DNA from: Sorghum bicolor
Taxonomy: Eukaryota > Streptophyta > Magnoliopsida > Poales > Poaceae
Length of the DNA stretch: 64,000 nucleotides
Reading direction: 5' to 3'
NCBI RefSeq assembly: GCF_000003195.3
Contig: NC_012871.2
Coordinates: forward strand, 6,001,997-6,065,996
A model generated the notes under the pieces. It was not told the DNA's origin, did not search any database, and saw only the letters and a program-made list of their open reading frames with translations. Shown piece by piece: positions 1-10,573 of this stretch. Position numbers and translations under genes: made by a program. How positions within the stretch are numbered: the stretch's first letter is position 1; every line of letters begins with the position of its first letter.

Positions 1-186
1 TTTTCGTTTTTATTTGACAAACATTGTCCAATCACGGAGTAACTAGGCTCAAAAGATTCATCTCACAAATTACAGATAAACTGTGCAATTAGTTTTTATT
101 TTCGTCTATATTTAATGCTCCATGCATACGACCAAAGATTCGATGTGACGGAGAATCTTGAAAATTTTTGCGAACTAAACAAGGCC
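1..186. mobile_element. Tourist-like MITE, left end cut by window
   Basis: The segment ends in CTAAACAAGGCC and carries the internal words shared by all other copies here (GACAAACATTGTCCAATCA, CTAGGCTCAAAAGATTC, GATTCGATGTGACGG). Full copies in this window are about 240 bp, so roughly 55 bp are missing beyond the left edge. No coding capacity. Confidence 0.75.
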
Positions 187-372
187 TGAGGCTCTTTTGG
201 GCTTTTTTTGGCCTCTTGAGCCTAAAATCTAAAATAGAGAATGACTACTTTTTTACCAAAAAAGTTTACATGATATTTAATTTCATTATGCAAAATGATA
301 AACCAAAATTCAAAATTTTTTAAATAGAAGTGGAACTAAACACTCTCGTAAAACCTTGTCCCCGATATCATA

Positions 373-420
373 CTAGAAACACAGGCGCGGCTTTGCCGCG
401 CCCTCCTTGGATTATACCAG
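373..420 (-). mobile_element. Helitron-like 3' terminus
   Basis: Read on the minus strand, an 8-bp perfect hairpin (GGCGCGGC-AAA-GCCGCGCC) is followed 7 nt later by CTAG and then a host T. This is the layout of Helitron 3' ends (hairpin, then CTRR, insertion between A and T). The body would run to the right; its 5' TC end was not found, so only the terminus is called. Confidence 0.5.
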
Positions 421-1040
421 TTCATAAGTACATGTTTGAAACAATGATGATCTGCTCTCATTTGAGCTGTGCAAGACCCTGTGCAGCTTAGCCCGTTGTT
501 TAGTTTGTTTAATGAAGCAAGTAGTGTTTTGGGTATTATTGTGTCGTTGTTATTATCTCAGAAATGAAATGTAGCTATATGATCTTCTATATTTCGTAAG
601 ACTAACCAACTTAGTAAATCTGTATTACACATGTTTGCATGGGCATTAGAAATTGCGAGTTATCCAATTATCCTATTTCAAATAGGGTACTATAGCTAGT
701 AATTAATATGCATTTAGCAAGGAAGCAAAAGCAAGTATCCTTGGGGAAGCTGTTTGTTTTTCAATGTCATCGACCGCGCTGAGCCCGTCTAAAAGGATCC
801 TGGTGGACGACGAGTAAAACAACCTGTGTTCCTTGTTGATATGGGAAGAAGTTTAGAATAGATGTAATGAAGTTAGAAAATAAAGCTAAGTATCACGAAA
901 TTAAAATATGGATTTCTCGAGCTAAGGGCATATCACAAAAGATCAATCCAATAAAACTGGTGTTGAAATTTGTAGATCTCTCGGGAATTTATTTCACATT
1001 TATTTAAGTTCTGCGCATTACAGTAAAATTTTTTTGGTTA
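421..1040. other. AT-rich intergenic DNA, no gene seen
   Basis: No open frame of note on either strand. It may be the body of the Helitron-like element whose 3' end lies at 373, but no second terminus was recognised. Confidence 0.4.
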
Positions 1041-1283
1041 GGCCTTGTTTAGTTCACTCTAAAAACTAAAAGCTTTTCAAGATTCTCTGTCACATCGAAA
1101 CTTGCGGTACATGCATAAAGTATTAAATGTAGACGAAAATAAAAATTAATTGCATAGTTCACCTGTAAATCACGAGATGAATCTTTTGAGTATAGTTAGT
1201 CTATGATTGGATAATATTTGTCAAATAAAAACAAAAATGTTACAGTATCGAAATCCAAAAAAATTTCGAAACTAAACAAGGCC
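1041..1283. mobile_element. Tourist-like MITE with TTA duplication
   Basis: Starts GGCCTTGTTTAGTTC and ends AACTAAACAAGGCC, giving inverted ends of about 14 bp, and is flanked on both sides by TTA (1038-1040 and 1284-1286). The 3-bp TWA duplication fits PIF/Harbinger-type (Tourist) MITEs. It is 243 bp long and non-coding. Confidence 0.85.
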
Positions 1284-1540
1284 TTAGAATAACATGTGCA
1301 AACTTATTTAAAAAAGGTAGAGGATTATGTTATGAATCTAAAAATAACGATTTTATATTGGCTCTATTGTTATTTTCCTGTGATTTTCACAAGTTAACAG
1401 CAAATGCATTCATAGAAGAAACGACCAAACCGCTACAGATCCACATCAAGTCAAATGGGATCCGCAACCAGTTGAGGGCTCCTCGATCGTTTAGGGCAGT
1501 AAGTATGACACCAGGATTCATTCCGGCCGATGAAATCTTA

Positions 1541-1566
1541 TTATATATATATATATATATATATAA
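1541..1566. repeat. (TA)n microsatellite
   Basis: About 12 TA units. Several open frames that run through it encode only a poly-(Tyr/Ile) tail and are artefacts of the repeat. Confidence 0.85.
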
Positions 1567-1650
1567 ATAAACTAACAATTTCGGTCGGGAATTGTTTCTG
1601 GGTTGACTCAGGGGAAACGAACAGGGCCTGAAGAAGGAGCTCGAGTTTAC

Positions 1651-2091
1651 CTCGTTGATGTTGAAGGACAGCAAAGCTAGCTCTGTGTGGGCGTGATCCC
1701 CGGCGAAAGTGACGATGGGATACTGGTGGAGCACTTCGTGCAATCGTGCTCTTTTGTTTCTCTTGTTGTGACTCGGAAGCGGCCTTACTCGTCTCCTCGT
1801 GCCGAGGAGCTTCCGCCACTCTGCCGCTGCGCTGTAGCGTGTGACTCGGAGATCTGACGGCCGGCGCCGCGTGGGCAATGGCGAGGGGGTGCGAGTCGCT
1901 GCCGCTGCAGCTAGGTGGGGGGCGGCGGGCCATTGCTTCTCCTCGCGAGTGTCGCGGCAGGCAGACGTCAAGCAGGAAACGATCGGGAGATGCAAAGCCT
2001 GGACAGGGGTGCTCCGCGTCTCCTCGCCGGTCGCCGCGCGCGCGCTCTCGCAGGGAGCACGATGGCCAAGGGCCGAGAAACTTCGCGACAC
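1651..2091 (-). CDS. Possible first exon of an unrecognised gene
   Basis: An open minus-strand frame begins at an ATG at 2091 and stays open to a plausible donor (GAG|GTAAAC, near 1650). It is GC-rich, and the last part reads as ordinary protein (LHEVLHQYPIVTFAGDHAHT followed by a short hydrophobic stretch) rather than low complexity. I do not recognise the family. No matching downstream exon was found: the next sequence to the left contains a transposon-like end (GAACAGGGCC) and the TA repeat. It could be a truncated gene, a captured gene fragment, or chance. Overlapping plus-strand frames of similar length cover the same DNA, which is common in GC-rich grass sequence. Confidence 0.2.
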
Positions 2092-2771
2092 ATCGGATGT
2101 GGGAAGCGGACAGAGACCCGGATCGCTACCGCATCATCAGACGGACTGCCTTGCTTGCCTATCGGATCCAACGGGCGACGTGGCCAAATACGGTGCAAGA
2201 TTCGTCTTTTCAAGATACTCTACGTCTCTACCATATATATGATTTATTTATATGAAGCTCTTTTTGGAATATTATATAGGGTATATAAAAACAAAAGGTA
2301 TATCCATCCAATCCAGCATGTGCAAACTTTGCACGACCACACGACATTTATCCATGTGTCAAAAAGGATTCACTAATTTCCAGCAAAGTTTATCGATTCA
2401 AAGTTCTTTCTAGCAAATAAATTGCATATTATATATGAAATACTTTGGTTCTTAATAAAGCAACAAAACTTAAGATTGCTCTGAGAAATTGGAGCACGTT
2501 TAATAATCTCAAAAAAAAAAAAAAGAGGAGAGAAACAAACAACAAGAAGAAACTGGATCATGTTTGGACTTGTCTGCACTGCAGACAGACAGCCTGCAGT
2601 GTGGCTGAAATCGAAGATCCTGATTTCTGCCGGTGGGAGTGGGAGCGAGCGACGCACTACCGACAATCCCAGGATGGAAGGAAATGCAGAGGCCACGAGC
2701 ACCAAATCCGCACGAGCGCAGCCGGAAAATATCGAAATTTCCGTAGTCCGGCGCCGCCGCCCGCCTGATCA
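2092..2771. other. Upstream region of the FKBP19 gene
   Basis: AT-rich to about 2500, with an A-run near 2508-2524, then increasingly GC-rich up to the start codon. No convincing TATA box or separate gene was found. It presumably holds the promoter and 5' leader of the gene starting at 2772. Confidence 0.4.
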
Positions 2772-5307
2772 ATGGAGCTCTCCGTCGTGCCATCCCTCTC
2801 GCTGTCCCCGCGCCGCGCCCTTCCGCCGCTCCCGGCCAGGAGGGCGGCGCGGCGGCCGGCCTTCGCCTGCCGCTGCAGCTGCTCCGCGGACGCCGCGTCC
2901 GCGGTGGCCACCCGGCGGTGGTTCGCCTCCCTCCTCGCCGCCGCAGCAGGTTCTTGGTTGCTCTGCTCTTTGGTTGTCTGGGTTCTGTTCGCCGGGGGGA
3001 CTGCGCGTTCTGATCGTTTCTTTGCGTTGTTTGGCGTAGCGGCGGGGGTTGGCGTGGCCGGAGGCCGAGGGGAAGCCGGCGCGGTGTCCACCAGCAGGAG
3101 GGCGGTAAGCACCTGACGACCTTGTACTCCTTTAGACCATCTATCAGGATTGCGTCAGGATCCATTGATCTTGTGAAGTTGGGTTGAGATGTCTGTGCTT
3201 TGTTTTCGTGTGGTTGCAGCTCAGGGCGTCCAAGATTCCTGACAGCGAATTCACCACCCTGCCCAATGGCCTCAAGTAAGCGCTTCATCTGATTTAGTTT
3301 GTGTTGCTGTCATTTTGGGGGAAATTTGGTTCTGTTTTTAGTGTCTCATGTATTAGCATGGGTATGAATCAGAGTTCAAAATAGGTCGTTTCACTGACAT
3401 AAAATCTTTATTCAGAGATCAGGCATTTTGCTGATCCTTGTTTCACTGAAAAGATGAAGCATGCTTTTCTATTGCCTGAATCTGCAAAGTACTTACCAAA
3501 TTTCTGACTAGGTACTATGACATCAAGGTAGGAAGCGGGGCTCAAGCTGTTAAGGGATCCCGTGTTGCGGTAAGTACCACCACAATTTGTGTATCTGGGA
3601 TCTAGCATGACATAGCCTTAATGGACGAATCATTGGCATTTGCATTTGTCTGCAGTATGCAAATCATACATGACACTGTATCTCCCTAAAAAATATAGTT
3701 GACGCTGAATGCAATAATCCAAGGAATAGAGGAATGGTGACCATGAGGTCCCTTGACTCCTGAGACTGGGAAGTCTGAATTGTGTTCATTTGCTTACTGA
3801 TTTGAAGACGGAATTAATCTCTTCTTGTTTTCTAATGTGCTCTTGTTTTTTTAATCATGTGAATAAATTAATGACTTGCTTGAAATTAGTTAGCATGCTA
3901 TAACTAGTTGACCGCTGAAAAGTGTCCCCTAAAACTAAGAGATCCCTTTTGAACTTTGATTTTATCATATACCACATGCCAGTGTTGTCATACAAAAAAT
4001 GATATTTTTTTAACTACTTACAAACGACCTGTATGAATGTTTACCAGCTGCATTGTTATTACAGATAACATAGCTGCATTTATCTTGTATAATGATCAAT
4101 GCTTAAGTTAGTGTAGGTACATTATGTGGCCAAGTGGAAGGGCATCACATTCATGACAAGCAGGCAGGGTCTTGGTGTTGGTGGTGGAACGGTACTGCTA
4201 TAACATATTCTGCCTCTTTCTCCATATAATTGCTACATGTCCTCACATCAGAATGTGCTTTTAACTTGTACCAGTCAGTGGTGGTATTGAGCTAAATTTT
4301 CCTGACATCTTTTTTTTTACTGTCATCCTGACATCTTATGAAATCTAATATTGGAGAAGTTCCTTGCTCCTAATTATATAAGTTTATCATTATTTTGGTG
4401 CTTCTTTATTTGCATGAGTAGAAGTTTCTGGACAGTTTCCATGTTACTTATATTTGATAATCTCAATGTGGTTGTTTAATATTTGCTGTTGTTTACAAGT
4501 CTTAAGATTATGTGCAGCCATATGGATTTGACGTAGGCAATTCTGAGAGAGGCAATGTTTTAAAAGGATTGGATCTTGGGGTTGAGGGAATGAAAGTGGG
4601 AGGCCAGGTCAGTAAATGCATCTTTTGATTTGGTTTCCATATTTGACTTTTCATTTCAAATAAAAGGAAATACATGGACTCTATCTAGAACTTATATGGG
4701 CACTGATATGGTTAGCTATGAACCTGAATGAGTATGACTAAGTTCTCCGTGTGTCCATCATTCAATTCTTTACGAAAGAACAATGTTAATGTAATTTGTT
4801 GTGCAAGTTCCTTGTGTGATGCCTTAAAAACAATATTGAATATCCATTTGTGTTTCAAACAAAAGAAAAGATGCATAACAAATGTTGGTCTACTCCATCC
4901 ATTTCATTCTTTTCAACACATATATATGGGAGTTTTAACAGCATTGGAAAACTTTCAGAGGTTGATAATCGTTCCTCCTGAACTGGCATATGGAAAGAAG
5001 GGGGTCCAGGAAATTCCTCCAAATGCAACTATTGAGGTAAACTGACATTTGTTTCCACATCATTTACAAATTGTCATGTTCTTTATCAGTTGAAATCATC
5101 TCTTCAGTTTTGGTTTTTTCCATCTTATTTTTTTATGTTCCCATTTTTCAATAGCTGGATGTCGAGCTACTATCAATCAAACAAAGTCCATTCGGGTAAG
5201 TGTGGTTGACTGCTTGTAGTTGACATTAAATTTTTTTTCTCTCCAACCGCCATGACAATATAAATTTTCTTTTATGCAGGACTCCTGTGAAGATCATTGA
5301 AGGATAG
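2772..5307 (+). CDS. FKBP19: FKBP-type peptidyl-prolyl isomerase-like protein, thylakoid lumen (FKBP19)
   Basis: Nine exons with GT-AG introns and consistent phase: 2772-2949, 3040-3104, 3220-3275, 3512-3569, 4117-4191, 4518-4607, 4959-5036, 5155-5195 and 5280-5307, giving 222 aa. Residues 1-45 are a Ser/Ala/Arg-rich chloroplast transit peptide. A twin-arginine motif (TRRWF, Arg48-Arg49) and an Ala-rich hydrophobic stretch follow, which is the layout of a Tat-routed thylakoid-lumen signal. The rest is one FKBP fold (VAVHYVAKW, PYGFDVG, RLIIVPPELAYGKKG, PPNATIELDVELL). FKBP19 is a lumenal immunophilin in plants. The active-site F-D pair of catalytic FKBPs reads F-M here (ITFMTSRQG), so isomerase activity may be weak or absent; that is inference. 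The C-terminal block (SIKQSPFGTPVKIIEG) matches my recollection of FKBP19 orthologues. A Stowaway-like MITE lies about 360 bp downstream. Confidence 0.9.
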
Positions 5308-5669
5308 TTGTGCATAGAGTTCTGAAGGAAATGGTACATAACTACATATTTGCATGGACAGTGGAGTGTTGCTATTGAAAAAGGCTAGTTTACCAAATAT
5401 GCTGGTGCTATTGCATTGATAGTATTCTCTTGTAAGATTTCAAACTTTATTGAAATATAGATTTTTTTCCCCCCACTTATATTTGATTAAGATGGATCCT
5501 TACCGATTTCTCCATTACCTGTATTGTTAGAAGAATCCTTGCAGTAAACATTTAGTTGCAAAGAAAAGTATAAATGGTTGGCTACCTTGATAGTTATATA
5601 AATAAAAATAAATTGATGTTTGGGATTCCATGTGCAGTTTGTTATTTGAGTTAATGGAAGAAGTGCATA

Positions 5670-5859
5670 CTCTCTGCGTCCCAAAAAAAATGTAATCCTC
5701 ACTTTTCGGGGAATTAAACAATTTTAAGTTTGTATTTTCATAGCAAACCTATTTTTTGAAGACATAAGTTTAATACTATTCTTTTGTATAAACTTTAGAA
5801 CATAAGAAAAGTTGGTCTGGTTCAAATCTAGAATTGTATTCTTTTTGGGACGGAGGGAA
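5670..5859. mobile_element. Stowaway-like MITE
   Basis: Starts CTCTCTGCGTCCCAAAAA and ends TTTTTGGGACGGAGGGAA, so the ends are inverted copies, flanked by TA on each side (5668-5669, 5860-5861). It is 190 bp, non-coding, in the 3' flank of the FKBP19 gene. Confidence 0.8.
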
Positions 5860-6583
5860 TATACCATTGTGGAAAAACATAAATAATACAGTAATATGCA
5901 ACTAGATGTATAAAGAAAAAGCCGTAAGATAAGAACCAAATGGACGACTGTCTTCATCTATCAGACGCAAGCAGAAAGGTTAGATTTTGCACGTCAAGCA
6001 ATCCTGGCTTATCTGTGGTGATTTGGTCTACTTTCTGATAAGCATGTCCCTGTTGACCTATTTTATTACTATGCTTGTCTGTTATCAATCATGACCACAA
6101 GGAGGGAAGCCTTTGGCTGTTAGAAAAGGTTCCGTGGTGCCTAGCAGATGATCGTGGGCAATGTTTTAAACAAGGAGGTAACCCTTTGCATCTTCTGCAT
6201 GCAAAGTTTATGCTTTCTTCTCATAATCAAGAAATGGAACAATACTAATCTTGCCTTGAAAGATAAAGATGATTTCTAGGTTGTTTAAAACTCAGAGCTG
6301 CTGGTCTTTATCTCTGAGGTATATTTATGTGAAATAAAATCAAATGGTATGGAATAACCCTAGCCTATACATTTTGCTTGTTCCGGAAAACCTTTGTTTT
6401 TTTTTTGTTCTTGACCAAGGATCAATGTTATCGCAACATCTATATGGATGGTTAAATACCTGAACAAACTTGGCATAGTTTAGCCCTGAAGGCAAAGCAA
6501 TGTAGGAACAACTTTGGGTGGGCATACATATAGTAGTTAAAAGCTTATTCCACTGAGAGTGGAGGAATGATGAAATCTTTTCA
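5860..6583. other. Intergenic DNA between FKBP19 and the coiled-coil gene
   Basis: AT-rich with no long frame. It probably includes the 5' leader of the gene at 6584. A non-coding first exon cannot be excluded, but no strong donor was identified. Confidence 0.4.
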
Positions 6584-8159
6584 ATGGAAAGCAAGAATGC
6601 AGAGAGCATCAAGAATCTTCTTCTGAAGATAGTATTTCCCTTAGCTTTTCCCCTGGCTGGTGCTTTTATCTGTGACCTCATAACAAACAGCGCAAATAGG
6701 CACAGTAGTTCCACAGACTCATCTGGTAGTTCGTTCCAATTGGAACAATCATTCAGTTCAATCTGTGAAGAAGAGGAGGAAGAAATGGAATCAACTCGCC
6801 GCACACAGCAAAAGTTGGCGAGAACAGAGAGTGCCTGCAGCACTGCCGGCAGGCTTCTGATCAGTGAACTTGCAAGTGCAAGGCAGGCTTCGAATGCCGA
6901 AGAAGCCATGGTGGTAGAGGCCACCGAGGATCCATCAGAAGCTGCATCCAAGAACCAGATCCATGATGACCAGAGAACGAAGACAGACGAAATGGCGAGC
7001 CTGAAGCTCATGGTGTCAGCCCTTGAAGACAGAGCCTGCACCATCGAGGCACAGTTCCACGAGTACTGCGACATGAAGGAGCAAGAGTCAGCATACCAGA
7101 AGATGCAGATCATGTGCCTGGGCATGAAGCTGGAGCTGCTGGAGTCTCAGAACCAGCGGCTCGAAGCAGCCGCCGCAGAGATCCGCGCGGCCGCCGAAGA
7201 GTTTGCGGCCATGAGAGGCAAGCTTGAGAGGCTGCAAGGCAAGTTCAAGACAATGTCGAAGAGAAGCAAGCAAGATTCGGATGCTGTTGGTGAGAAGATC
7301 GTGGCTCTCAATGCGAAACAAGCCCAGATGGCGAGAAGGTGCGAGGAGTTTGAGCAGGCCATGGAAGAGATGAAGCAGCTGACTGTGCAGCTTCTGGAGC
7401 AGAAGGGAGCAAACAATGAGGTAATCCACTGACGATCAAACGATCTTGTTGGCTTCATCTTTGCTAGTATATTTGATTATTTTTTCGATCAGTGATTAGC
7501 TAGAACGGCAATCAGATGATGGATTTGATGGATCAAACTGCATGCTCTGTTTTCCTTTCCTGCATGCATCATTGCAGAACGTGGAGGTGGCGGTGGAGAG
7601 AAGCTTGCGGAACCTGTCGAGCGGGAGGGACCTGGTGGACGGGCTGGAGGCGCTGCGGGACCGATGGGCGGCCGGCATGGAGGAGATGATCTACCTGGGC
7701 TGGATCACGGCCTGGCTGCAGCACGACCTGATGCTGATCGACGACGACAACGACTACGGCGGCACCTACGGCGGCGACGACGACGAAGAAGATGAGCAAG
7801 ACGGCGTGGCGCCACGGCATGCGCCGGAGGAGCTGGAGGAGGAGAAGAAGAAGAAAGGGGAGACGATGGTGGCGTCGGTGCCGCCGAGCAACCAGGTGGA
7901 GCTGTGCAAGGCCGCGTCCGTGTCGTCGACCGGGTCCGGGTCGGCCCCGCCGCGCCGCAGCGTGGAGACGGAGCCGTCGTGCATGGGGTTCGCTGCGGCG
8001 GCGTCCGGCGGGCGCGGAAGGGACGGCAGCGGCGGGTGGAGCATCGGGCGGCCGAGGCTGCTCCGGAAGCTCCGCGGGTGGGCCGCCGGAGGGAAGGCAG
8101 GAGGAGGCAAGAGCAAAACCACGCGGTGCAGGATCGTGGGACCGTGTTGTCAGAAATAA
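6584..8159 (+). CDS. Coiled-coil protein, CHUP1-like
   Basis: Two exons, 6584-7420 (donor GAG|GTAATC) and 7578-8159 (acceptor TTGCAG|AACGTGG), in phase and giving 472 aa. Near the N-terminus is a hydrophobic segment (about residues 11-33, KNLLLKIVFPLAFPLAGAF) that could anchor the protein in a membrane. Then come a Ser-rich linker, a poly-Glu run, and a long charged heptad-rich region (about residues 130-285, e.g. LGMKLELLESQNQRLEAAA) typical of a coiled coil. Exon 2 has a conserved-looking helix (LRDRWAAGMEEMIYLGWITAW), then an acidic/Lys-rich linker and a Gly/Arg-rich basic tail. The order membrane anchor, coiled coil, 'YLGW' helix resembles CHUP1-related proteins, which link organelles to actin; this assignment is from memory and moderate. 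The start codon is the first ATG of the open frame. Confidence 0.7.
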
Positions 8160-8262
8160 TAAATTGAATTAGCCGATTTGTGCATATACTAGATTTGTGC
8201 GTCAAAATGGAGAATGTAAGTACTACTTTTTCCAAACGCGAGAATTGTACCCTTTTCTTTAA

Positions 8263-8420
8263 GGTCTCGTTTAGTTCTCAAATTTTTTAATATATGTACG
8301 GAGCATTAAATATATATTAAGAAATTTGTCTCATAAATTATAGATATAAATAATTTTATTTATATTTAACAAATATTATCTAATTATATACAGTATTAAT
8401 TAGGTTTAATTTTTTTTTTT
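8263..8420. mobile_element. Degenerate Tourist-like MITE remnant
   Basis: Begins GGTCTCGTTTAGTTCTCAAA and carries the words GGAGCATTAAATATA and TCTCATAAATTATAG of the family, but the right inverted end is not recognisable. It lies just downstream of the coiled-coil gene. Confidence 0.5.
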
Positions 8421-8524
8421 GTGTCGTAAATTATAAACAAACTATATAATTGGTTTGTATTTTTTTATCTATATTTACTGTTTCTAATAAAATCTGAATC
8501 TGAAATAGTTTTTTTGGAAGAATA

Positions 8525-9056
8525 ATCAAAAGCCTCAGATCCCCGAGCGCCGCCGCGTGGCGTGTACTAGCTTCCTCGCTTGCCGCGGCCGCGGAAGCAA
8601 AATCTTCTCCCGTCGATATCCCCCGCATTGAACTCGTCGTGGCCGGCTCCGTTCCCGGGGAGAGAGAGAGAGAGAGAGAGAGAGAGTAGTCTATCCTGGC
8701 CGCACGCATTGAAGACGGGAACCCTCACGTGTCCGCTCCGCCGCGCGCCCTGCCTCCCACGTGTCCGTTCGCGCCCCTCGTGGATGGACACGGCGCCGCG
8801 CGAGGCGGCAAAGGGGGAGGGTCCGGATCCGGTTCTGCCTGGCTGGGGCAGCCCCTGATGTGGCACGTCGACGGGGAGCAGGCTGCATGCATGCAGAATT
8901 GCAGGTGCAGCAAAGGGAGGTCGTCTGCTGGCCGGCCGGCCTCAGGATTGATGCATCACATGGGGATCACACGTGGATTATCGCAAAGTCGCTACGACGC
9001 CGGACATGCTTTCGCGCAGCACCACACCACCTCGCATGGCTATATTGTTTTTTTTT
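8525..9056. other. GC-rich intergenic block, no gene recognised
   Basis: Several short overlapping frames exist on both strands, none with a recognisable domain. The base composition resembles a promoter or first-exon region, but no downstream exon in frame was found before the poly-G run. Confidence 0.3.
8660..8686. repeat. (GA)n microsatellite
   Basis: About 13 GA units in the GC-rich block. Confidence 0.9.
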
Positions 9057-9080
9057 GGGGGGGGGGGGGGGGGGGGGGGG
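9057..9080. repeat. Poly-G tract, 24 nt
   Basis: A run of 24 consecutive G preceded by a run of T. It could fold as a G-quadruplex, or its length could be inflated by sequencing. Confidence 0.8.
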
Positions 9081-9380
9081 TTGGGTCAAAACGCAACCGC
9101 ATGTCATTGTTTACTTCACGAAAAATTTTGTATTTATCTATCTATTATAACACTTTCATTTACATTTGATAATTATATCAAACCATGAGTTAATTAGACT
9201 TAAAAAATCTAGTTAAACTTACAATATGAAACCCAAAACAACAGCTATTTTAGGATAAAAAAGAGTAGTGTTTAAAAACCAAGTCTGTGTCGGTCGCCTT
9301 GACGAGAAAGCAAGGTAATTGTCCGCGGCTGAGGGACTCGTTTCGAACTATTGGTCGTTTATTAGTTTGAAAGCAAGGTA

Positions 9381-9495
9381 CTTCCTCCGTATTTTTACAA
9401 AAGTGTCATATTTAATTTATCTTAAGTTAAATATTATGATCTTTGACCAACTATTTTTTAAAATCTTTACAGTTTCGTAATATATAACTATTATG
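9381..9495. mobile_element. Partial Stowaway-like MITE
   Basis: Starts CTTCCTCCGTATTTTTACAA after a TA, like the left ends of Stowaway-type elements here. The interior contains TTTGACCAACTATTT, but no matching right end was found. Confidence 0.45.
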
Positions 9496-9632
9496 ACCGT
9501 CTTTCTGATTTTCATTTTAAGAAAATGGTGTCATATCTTCAATCTGCGACTAACTTGTTAGTCTTATACCTTATTAAAATACTGTCCCCATCGATTCTGT
9601 GGGTCCACCTTCTCTTTGTTTCTCCACTCCAT

Positions 9633-10221
9633 GGCCTTGTTTAGGCCCTGTTTAGTTCTCCACCCAAAAATTTTTCATCCATCCCATCAAATCTTTGGAC
9701 ACATGCATGGAACATTAAATGTAGATAAAAAAATAAACTAATTACACAGTTTAGTTGAGAATCGCGAGACGAATCTTTTAAGCCTAGTTACTCCATGATT
9801 AACCTTAAGTGCTACAGTAACCCCACATATGCTAATGGCAGATTAATTATGCTTAATAAATTTATCTTGCAGTTTCCTGACGAGCTATGTAATTTATTTT
9901 TTTATTAGTTTCTAAAAACCCTCCCGACATCCTTCCGACACATCCGATGTGACACCCAAAAAATTTTCATCCCCAATCTAAACAGGCCCTTAGTTTCAAA
10001 AAGATTTCGGATTTTAGTACTGTAGCATTTTCGTTTGTTTATAGTAAATATTGTCCAATCATAAACTAGCTAGGCTCAAAAGATTCGTCTCATAAATTAT
10101 AGACAAACTGTGCAATTAGTTTTTATTTTTTTTATATTTAATGCTTTATGCATGTGCCATAAAATTTGATGTGACAAGAATCTTAAAAAGTTTTTGAATT
10201 TCGGGGTGAACTAAACAAGCC
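9633..10221. mobile_element. Outer Tourist-like MITE interrupted by a second MITE
   Basis: The left end GGCCTTGTTTA is at 9633. The matching interior and right end (AGTTTCAAAAAGATTTCGG ... CTAAACAAGCC) resume at 9990 and finish near 10221. Removing 9644-9989 plus one TTA restores a family member of normal length (about 240 bp). CAT flanks both sides (9630-9632, 10222-10224) as a possible 3-bp target duplication. Confidence 0.75.
9644..9989. mobile_element. Inner Tourist-like MITE with TTA duplication
   Basis: 346 bp, starting GGCCCTGTTTAGTTCTCC and ending AATCTAAACAGGCCC, flanked by TTA at 9641-9643 and 9990-9992. The GGCCCTGTTTAG end and greater length mark a different subfamily from the GGCCTTGTTTAG host element. 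Confidence 0.85.
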
Positions 10222-10573
10222 CATGTCTATCAAGTATCAACTTCCGGTCACCATCAGGCCATCTCGGCAAACGCAGCTCACACACACATGCTTTTCTTCC
10301 TCGCCATGGCAAGCATCATCACGGCTGCCCGCCCTCGCACAAGATAGAGCACACGCATGGCCTCCGCGGCGCCATGCATGTCATCCTCTTATGAACATGT
10401 CCTAAGCTTGCCGCCGCACGCATGCAACCGCACCTCGCAAGGCAAGACAATCGAAGCTCTAGCTCCGGTGTCAAAGCACTCAATTAGCAAGCAAGCTAGA
10501 TTCCTTGTGATGGAGGCATCGTCGTCGTCCTTGCCTTGACACCTAGTCCACCAACCAAAACCAGCTAGCCACC

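Noticed and set aside
1841..2376. Three overlapping plus-strand frames of 125-153 codons
   Set aside because: They overlap each other and the minus-strand candidate, have no domain, and run into AT-rich low-complexity tails.
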